Under the pieces are notes generated by a model that saw only the letters and a list, made by a program, of their open reading frames with translations, did not search any database and was not told where the DNA came from. Made by a program: the position numbers and the translations under genes. A DNA stretch of 30,934 nt, taken from an uncultured Prevotellaceae bacterium. GTDB taxonomy: Bacteria; Bacteroidota; Bacteroidia; Bacteroidales; Bacteroidaceae. Numbering within the stretch: position 1 is the first letter of the stretch; each line of letters begins with the position of its first letter. Location: NCBI GenBank assembly GCA_900543815.1, contig UQST01000031.1, positions 1-30,934 of the forward strand, given 5' to 3'. Positions 26,726 through 30,934 of this stretch are shown piece after piece.

Positions 26726-27621
26726 TTGCCTCAGACTCCACACAAGGATGGCTCACCCGACAAACTTAGGGAAGCCGGGAGATAGGGACAGACAGGAAGC
26801 GCTGCGCCATTACGCCCTTCTACAAGAACCGTCGGCTGGGCTTTCCAAAGAGGCACCGCAGCAAGCGTATGCCTATATTACGCCAAGCCGACAAGGCTGA
26901 CTCATATATCTGATTGCTGTTGATTACCCGACAAACACCATTCGTGTACCAGGAGAAGTAGGCTCCTGATGCCCTTCCAGTAAGTCGTCATGATGGGGAA
27001 GACGTTCTTCGTCACCGTCCAACCCAAGGCTGGACGGTGGATGAAGCATGGATACTTTGGCATCGAAGTATATATTCAACGACCGTCCAGCCTTGGGTTG
27101 GACGGTGAAGCATACTGCTTAGCCGCCCCAGGAGGCAGAAAGTAATCTCGAAACAATACTGGTTCGTTGCCCAAAAGAGTACGCTGAATGCACCGAATGC
27201 AATGAAGTATTTCACGACAGAGAGGATATTGTTTTGTACAAGCAACCATAGAAAAGCACCTGTGCCAATGCTTGACACCTTGGACAGAACCACTAAAGAA
27301 GCCACACTTGAGCATGGTGCAGATGAAGAACTCTCCTTTTGGTTTGTGTAATCTCTCCCCCTGGTTTGTCGGAGGAGCCGCACAAGAGTCCCATACGACT
27401 TCTCTATAAAAGCCAGACAAACAAGCCAAAACAGCCGTTCCTTCCCGCCATCTACCCACAAGAAACAGCTTGGCGGGGATTCCGAAGAGGATAAAAACAG
27501 CAGTGTCGGCGGCATGAGGGGGCGGATGATGGAGTTTGCCGGCAGACCAGGAGAGGGATGCACAGACCGGCTTTCTGGGCTGCCTGGCCCACTACACATT
27601 GCCATTTCACCCTAAAAACGA
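26726..27621. other. Gene-poor gap between convergent fkp and the TPR gene
   Basis: About 0.9 kb without a convincing gene. A minus-strand frame of 197 codons (27012-27605) runs through it, but its C-terminal part is the translated 123-nt repeat and the rest has no family likeness. The gap includes the second repeat copy (27014-27136) and two adjacent, imperfect 21-nt direct repeats (27330-27371) ending in GGTTTGT. Confidence 0.6.
27014..27136 (-). repeat. REPIN-like repeat, copy 2 (two inverted palindromes)
   Basis: The 25-nt palindromes at 27014-27038 and 27082-27106 are exact reverse complements of each other across a 43-nt spacer. The one at 27082-27106 is identical to 944-968. On the minus strand the element ends in the same GCCTCCTGGG extension as copy 1 (27127-27136). 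Orientation is opposite to copy 1. The outer arms and their 43-nt spacing are kept while the spacer sequence has drifted, which suggests selection or recent copying of the paired-hairpin form. Confidence 0.8.
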
Positions 27622-27660
27622 CGAAGGCTGATGAACGGAATAGTGGTTCACCAGCCTTCG
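27622..27660 (-). terminator. Intrinsic terminator behind the glnS-TPR operon
   Basis: A 9-bp stem (CGAAGGCTG at 27622-27630 with CAGCCTTCG at 27652-27660) is extended inward by TGAAC/GTTCA after one mismatch. Read on the minus strand it is followed by TCGTTTTTAG. It begins four bases after the TPR stop. Confidence 0.85.
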
Positions 27661-27663
27661 CTG

Positions 27664-29124
27664 TTATTTGTCTTCCTCGGGGAAATGCCCATAGAGGTTG
27701 CGGTAGGCATAGAGATAATACTCGTCGGGCGTTACTCCCGGGTAGATGGAGCCGAACAACTGCTCGGAGCTTTGCCTGTCGGCCTCTGCTGCCTGCTTGA
27801 GGTAAGTGAGGCTGGAGTGCAGATCGTCCTTCTTATAATAATAGTACGCCAGATAGGGAACCGGCGAAGGACCATCCTCAGAGTCGGGGAAAGTGTGCTG
27901 CACAGTGAGCATCACCTGTATGGCTTCATCGTAGCACTCGGCCTCGCCATAAGCCACACCGATGACCATCAGCGTATTGCGCTTGGACGGACTGGAGCGT
28001 AAGGCTTCGCCGAAAGACTTTACCGCCTCTTCCTCAAAACCGTTCTCGAGCATCACCTGCCCCTTGAGCAGACTATACTCACAGTCCATATCGTCCATGC
28101 GGATGTTCTCGGCAAAGGCGATGGCCTGCATTGCCTCGATGGGATGATGCAGCTTGCTCTCCACATAAGCCTTCTCGAGCAGGATGTGCACATACTGCGG
28201 CGAATCGTCGGGACATTCCTCCAGAGCGTGGTCGATGAGTTTCAGCGACTCGGCATACCGCTCCAGCGAAGCCAGACATACGGCATCCAGATACAGGATA
28301 TTGGTGTCGTCGGGGTCGCCCTCCAGGTATTTCCGATAGAGTTCATGCGCCTCCTGAGGCTGGTTCATATGGAAGAGGCAACTGGCCTTGGTGGCCATCG
28401 CACGCCTGTCATCCTTGTCGATGGCCAGCACATATTCGGTGGAGTCGATGGCCTCGGCAAACTGCTCGGTAGCTCCCTGCGACTCGGCAAGCAGATTCCA
28501 CACCTCCTTGCGGTAAGGGTCTTCGTCGAGCAACTGGTTGAGCAGCGGTATGGCCTCGCTGTAGCGCCCAAGACAAACCATCAGTTCTGCCTTCATGCGC
28601 AGCGTGCGAGGGTACCTGGGAAAGAGCCGCTCCAGCCTGTGAACCCACATCAAGGCGTATTCCCACAGGTTGTAGTCCATAAAGATGCCTGCCGAATCGT
28701 ACAGGAAATGGTCACGGTCATACTCCAGCGTTCGCCACACACCCAGCAGATAGACTACAGCCTCGCGCCCACGGTCTTCCTTGATGAGTATTTCGGCATT
28801 GAGGAATTTGACCTCCCTGTCCTCCTGATCTACAATGGCACGACTGATGCGCCACGCCTTACGGGTATTGCCAAGGAAGAGCTGACGACGGGCGAGGAAC
28901 ACTTGAGGGTCAACGCTATCAGGATGCAGCGCAAGAGCCAGCCGGATGACCTTGTCGGCATCCTGCTCTCTCTCGCGCGTCATATAGTATTCGGCGATGT
29001 CGGTCAGTTCGTCGGCCTCCATATAGACCGACTGTCCCTGCCTCAGCGCATTCTCGTAGCGCGCCAGTGCATCACGGAATTCCTTGCCCTGGAAATACCT
29101 CTCGTCCTCTTCGTCAGCTGGCAT
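27664..29124 (-). CDS. Tetratricopeptide repeat protein
   Basis: A 486-residue soluble protein made almost wholly of TPR-like helical hairpins. Clear repeats show the small/large residue pattern, for example AEYYMTREREQDADKVIRLA, GRYSEAIPLLNQLLDEDP, EQFAEAIDSTEYVLAIDKD, NQPQEAHELYRKYLEGDP and ECYDEAIQVM. There is no signal peptide or membrane helix, so it is probably cytoplasmic and serves as a binding scaffold. The partner is unknown. Its ATG lies three bases after the glnS stop codon (TAA ACG ATG), so the two are surely translated from one message. The C-terminus (about 430-486) leaves the repeat pattern and is rich in Tyr and acidic residues. Confidence 0.9.
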   Translation of the reverse strand: MPADEEDERYFQGKEFRDALARYENALRQGQSVYMEADELTDIAEYYMTREREQDADKVIRLALALHPDSVDPQVFLARRQLFLGNTRKAWRISRAIVDQEDREVKFLNAEILIKEDRGREAVVYLLGVWRTLEYDRDHFLYDSAGIFMDYNLWEYALMWVHRLERLFPRYPRTLRMKAELMVCLGRYSEAIPLLNQLLDEDPYRKEVWNLLAESQGATEQFAEAIDSTEYVLAIDKDDRRAMATKASCLFHMNQPQEAHELYRKYLEGDPDDTNILYLDAVCLASLERYAESLKLIDHALEECPDDSPQYVHILLEKAYVESKLHHPIEAMQAIAFAENIRMDDMDCEYSLLKGQVMLENGFEEEAVKSFGEALRSSPSKRNTLMVIGVAYGEAECYDEAIQVMLTVQHTFPDSEDGPSPVPYLAYYYYKKDDLHSSLTYLKQAAEADRQSSEQLFGSIYPGVTPDEYYLYAYRNLYGHFPEEDK

Positions 29125-29127
29125 CGT

Positions 29128-30885
29128 TTATCTGTTTCCCTTTGCGTAAGTATCCCTCAAGCCCACTGTCTTGTTGAACACGAGGTGCTCTGGTGTGCTG
29201 TCGGTATCCACATTGAAGTAGCCGATACGCTGGAACTGCAGGTAGCTCAGCGGCTTCATGCCGGCAGCAAACTCCTCCACGTAGCAGTCGGTGAGCACGT
29301 GCAGGCTGTCGGGGTTGATAATCTGTTTCATGGCGGTTACCGCATCGCACTGCTGTGCATCACGTATGGCCGCCATCTCATCGCGCGGATTCTCCACCTT
29401 CCAGAGGCGGTCATAGAGGCGCACTTCGGCCTTCACGGCATGGGCACAGTTCACCCAATGCAGCGTCTTGCCCTTTATCTTGCGGTCGGCACCGGGCATG
29501 CCGCTGCGGCTCTCGGGGTCGTAGGTGCAGTAGATTTCCACCACGCGTCCGTCTTCATCCTTCTTGCAGCCAGTGCACTCCACGATGTAAGCGTTCTTCA
29601 GGCGCACTTCCTTGCCGGGAGCCATGCGCATGAACTTCTTCTCGGGCTCGTCCATAAAGTCGTCGCGCTCTATCCAGAGTTCGCGTCCGAAGGCCACCTC
29701 GTGGGTTCCGTCAGCCTCGTTCTCGGGGTTGTTCACGGCAGTGAGCATCTCAGTCTCACCCTCAGGATAGTTGGTGATGACCACCTTCACGGGGTCGAGC
29801 ACAGCGCTCACACGGATGGCGCGGCTGTTGAGGTCCTCGCGCACAGCGCTCTCCATGAGCGCCACTTCGTTGAGCGCATCGTAAGTAGTATAGCCAATCT
29901 TGTTGATGAACTTCACTATGCTCTCCGGGCTATAGCCCCTGCGGCGGTAACCACAGATGGTGGGCATGCGGGGGTCGTCCCATCCCTGCACCATCCCTTC
30001 CTTGACCAGAGCCAGCAGATTGCGCTTGCTCATGAGGGTGTAGGAGAGATTGAGCTTGTTGAACTCGGTCTGCCTGGGGCGGTTGTCCTCGATGTTCTCC
30101 GTCTCGCACTTGTATTCCTTCATCCACGTAACGAACAGATCGTAGAGGGGACGGTGCTCGACAAACTCAAGGGTGCACAGACTGTGGGTCACTCCTTCGA
30201 GGTAATCGCTCTGCCCATGCGTGAAGTCATACATGGGATAAGCGTTCCACTTGTTGCCTGTACGGATATGCGGGATGTTCATCACTCTATAGAGTAACGG
30301 ATCGCGGAAGAGCATGTTGGGATGTGCCATATCTATCTTGGCCCTCAGCACCAGAGTGCCCGGAGTGGCCTGACCGCTGTTCATGAACTCGAAAAGGCGC
30401 AGGTTCTCCTCCACCGGTCTGTCGCGGAAGGGGCTGTTGGTGCCTGCCTGTGTGGTGGTTCCCTTCTGCTGGGCTATCACCTCGGCGCTCTGTTCATCTA
30501 CATAGGCACGTCCCTGACGGATGAGCCACACTGCAAAGTCCCACAACTCCTGGAAGTAGTCGCTGGCATAATACACATGATCCCACTGGAAACCCAGCCA
30601 GCGGATGTCGTTCTCGATGCTCTCGATGTATTCGGTATCCTCCTTCACGGGGTTGGTATCGTCGAAGCGGAGGTTGCATGTGCCGCCATACCGCTTGGCC
30701 ACACCGAAGTCCAGGGCAATCGCCTTGGCATGTCCGATGTGGAGATAGCCGTTAGGCTCGGGTGGGAAACGTGTCTGTACGCGCCCGCCATTCTTGCCCT
30801 CGGCCAGGTCTTTCTCTATCTTTTGTTCGATGAAGTTGAGACTCTTTTTCTCCTCATCCTTGTCTTTGATAACTTCTTCTGCCAT
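29128..30885 (-). CDS. glnS: Glutaminyl-tRNA synthetase
   Basis: GlnS charges tRNA-Gln with glutamine. The 585-residue class I synthetase has PPEPNGYLHIGHAK with HIGH at 49-52, the second signature MSKR (285-288, the KMSKS equivalent) and a C-terminal anticodon-binding beta-barrel region. I start it at MAEEV (30885) because relatives begin MA-; an ATG three codons upstream (30894) would add only MYS. A -7 promoter element lies about 32 nt upstream. The TPR gene follows after three bases. Having GlnS suggests that direct charging of tRNA-Gln is used. Confidence 0.96.
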   Translation of the reverse strand: MAEEVIKDKDEEKKSLNFIEQKIEKDLAEGKNGGRVQTRFPPEPNGYLHIGHAKAIALDFGVAKRYGGTCNLRFDDTNPVKEDTEYIESIENDIRWLGFQWDHVYYASDYFQELWDFAVWLIRQGRAYVDEQSAEVIAQQKGTTTQAGTNSPFRDRPVEENLRLFEFMNSGQATPGTLVLRAKIDMAHPNMLFRDPLLYRVMNIPHIRTGNKWNAYPMYDFTHGQSDYLEGVTHSLCTLEFVEHRPLYDLFVTWMKEYKCETENIEDNRPRQTEFNKLNLSYTLMSKRNLLALVKEGMVQGWDDPRMPTICGYRRRGYSPESIVKFINKIGYTTYDALNEVALMESAVREDLNSRAIRVSAVLDPVKVVITNYPEGETEMLTAVNNPENEADGTHEVAFGRELWIERDDFMDEPEKKFMRMAPGKEVRLKNAYIVECTGCKKDEDGRVVEIYCTYDPESRSGMPGADRKIKGKTLHWVNCAHAVKAEVRLYDRLWKVENPRDEMAAIRDAQQCDAVTAMKQIINPDSLHVLTDCYVEEFAAGMKPLSYLQFQRIGYFNVDTDSTPEHLVFNKTVGLRDTYAKGNR

Positions 30886-30916
30886 AGAATACATGTTTAG
30901 GGGAATTATTATGATA

Positions 30917-30924
30917 CAAAAGTA
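30917..30924 (-). promoter_or_regulatory. Bacteroidetes -7 element for glnS
   Basis: On the minus strand this reads TACTTTTG, matching TAnnTTTG, 31 nt before the preferred glnS start. The -33 position falls past the end of the window. Confidence 0.55.
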
Positions 30925-30934
30925 GCACTTTCTT

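Noticed and set aside
26756..26936. CCCGACAAAC occurring twice (26756-26765 and 26927-26936), with a related inverse at 27362-27371
   Set aside because: Ten-base matches without flanking similarity, terminal symmetry or a transposase are too weak to call insertion-element ends.

Overview
The window looks like a chromosomal segment of a Bacteroidales bacterium, most likely a moderately GC-rich Prevotella-type member of Prevotellaceae. The evidence is a Bacteroidetes-type promoter signal (TAnnTTTG) ahead of most transcription units, a DUF3078 protein, an Oar-like TonB-dependent receptor with a BACON-domain lipoprotein, a close relative of the Porphyromonas dipeptidyl-peptidase 5, and the fused fucokinase/GDP-fucose pyrophosphorylase (Fkp) typical of Bacteroides and relatives. 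The genus is inferred from sequence feel and is not proven.

Layout. Positions 1-1300 hold no convincing gene but carry a 123-nt repeat built of two inverted palindromes. On the minus strand lie a small ribosome-assembly GTPase (engB, 1504-2100) and a DUF3078 outer-membrane-type protein (2187-3515). A divergent promoter region separates them from a plus-strand run: CTP synthase (pyrG), the membrane insertase yidC, a periplasmic dipeptidyl-peptidase (DPP5 type) and an MFS transporter resembling MFSD1-type dipeptide carriers. After a terminator and a 0.7-kb gap with structured repeats comes a pair for the outer membrane: an Oar-like TonB-dependent receptor and a multi-domain BACON/OB-fold lipoprotein. 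Another gap with a three-copy AT-rich palindromic 22-nt repeat precedes fabD, which overlaps a cytoplasmic GH13 amylase by ATGA.

From 20297 to 26661 lies a GDP-fucose cluster: GDP-mannose pyrophosphorylase, GDP-mannose 4,6-dehydratase, GDP-L-fucose synthase, then the bifunctional salvage enzyme Fkp. The cell can therefore make GDP-fucose from mannose-1-phosphate and from scavenged L-fucose, presumably for fucosylated capsule or glycoproteins. A second copy of the 123-nt repeat, inverted relative to the first, sits in the gap behind fkp. The window ends with a minus-strand operon of glnS and a TPR protein.

Most genes are conserved housekeeping or envelope genes. The less ordinary material is in the intergenic gaps: a REPIN-like element in two copies, a GC-rich 22-nt tandem repeat shared by two distant gaps, and an AT-rich 22-nt palindromic array. 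Also notable are the peptidase-transporter pair and the OB-fold lipoprotein beside a receptor that has no SusD partner. I found no CRISPR array, tRNA, rRNA, phage gene, transposase or clear new defence system.
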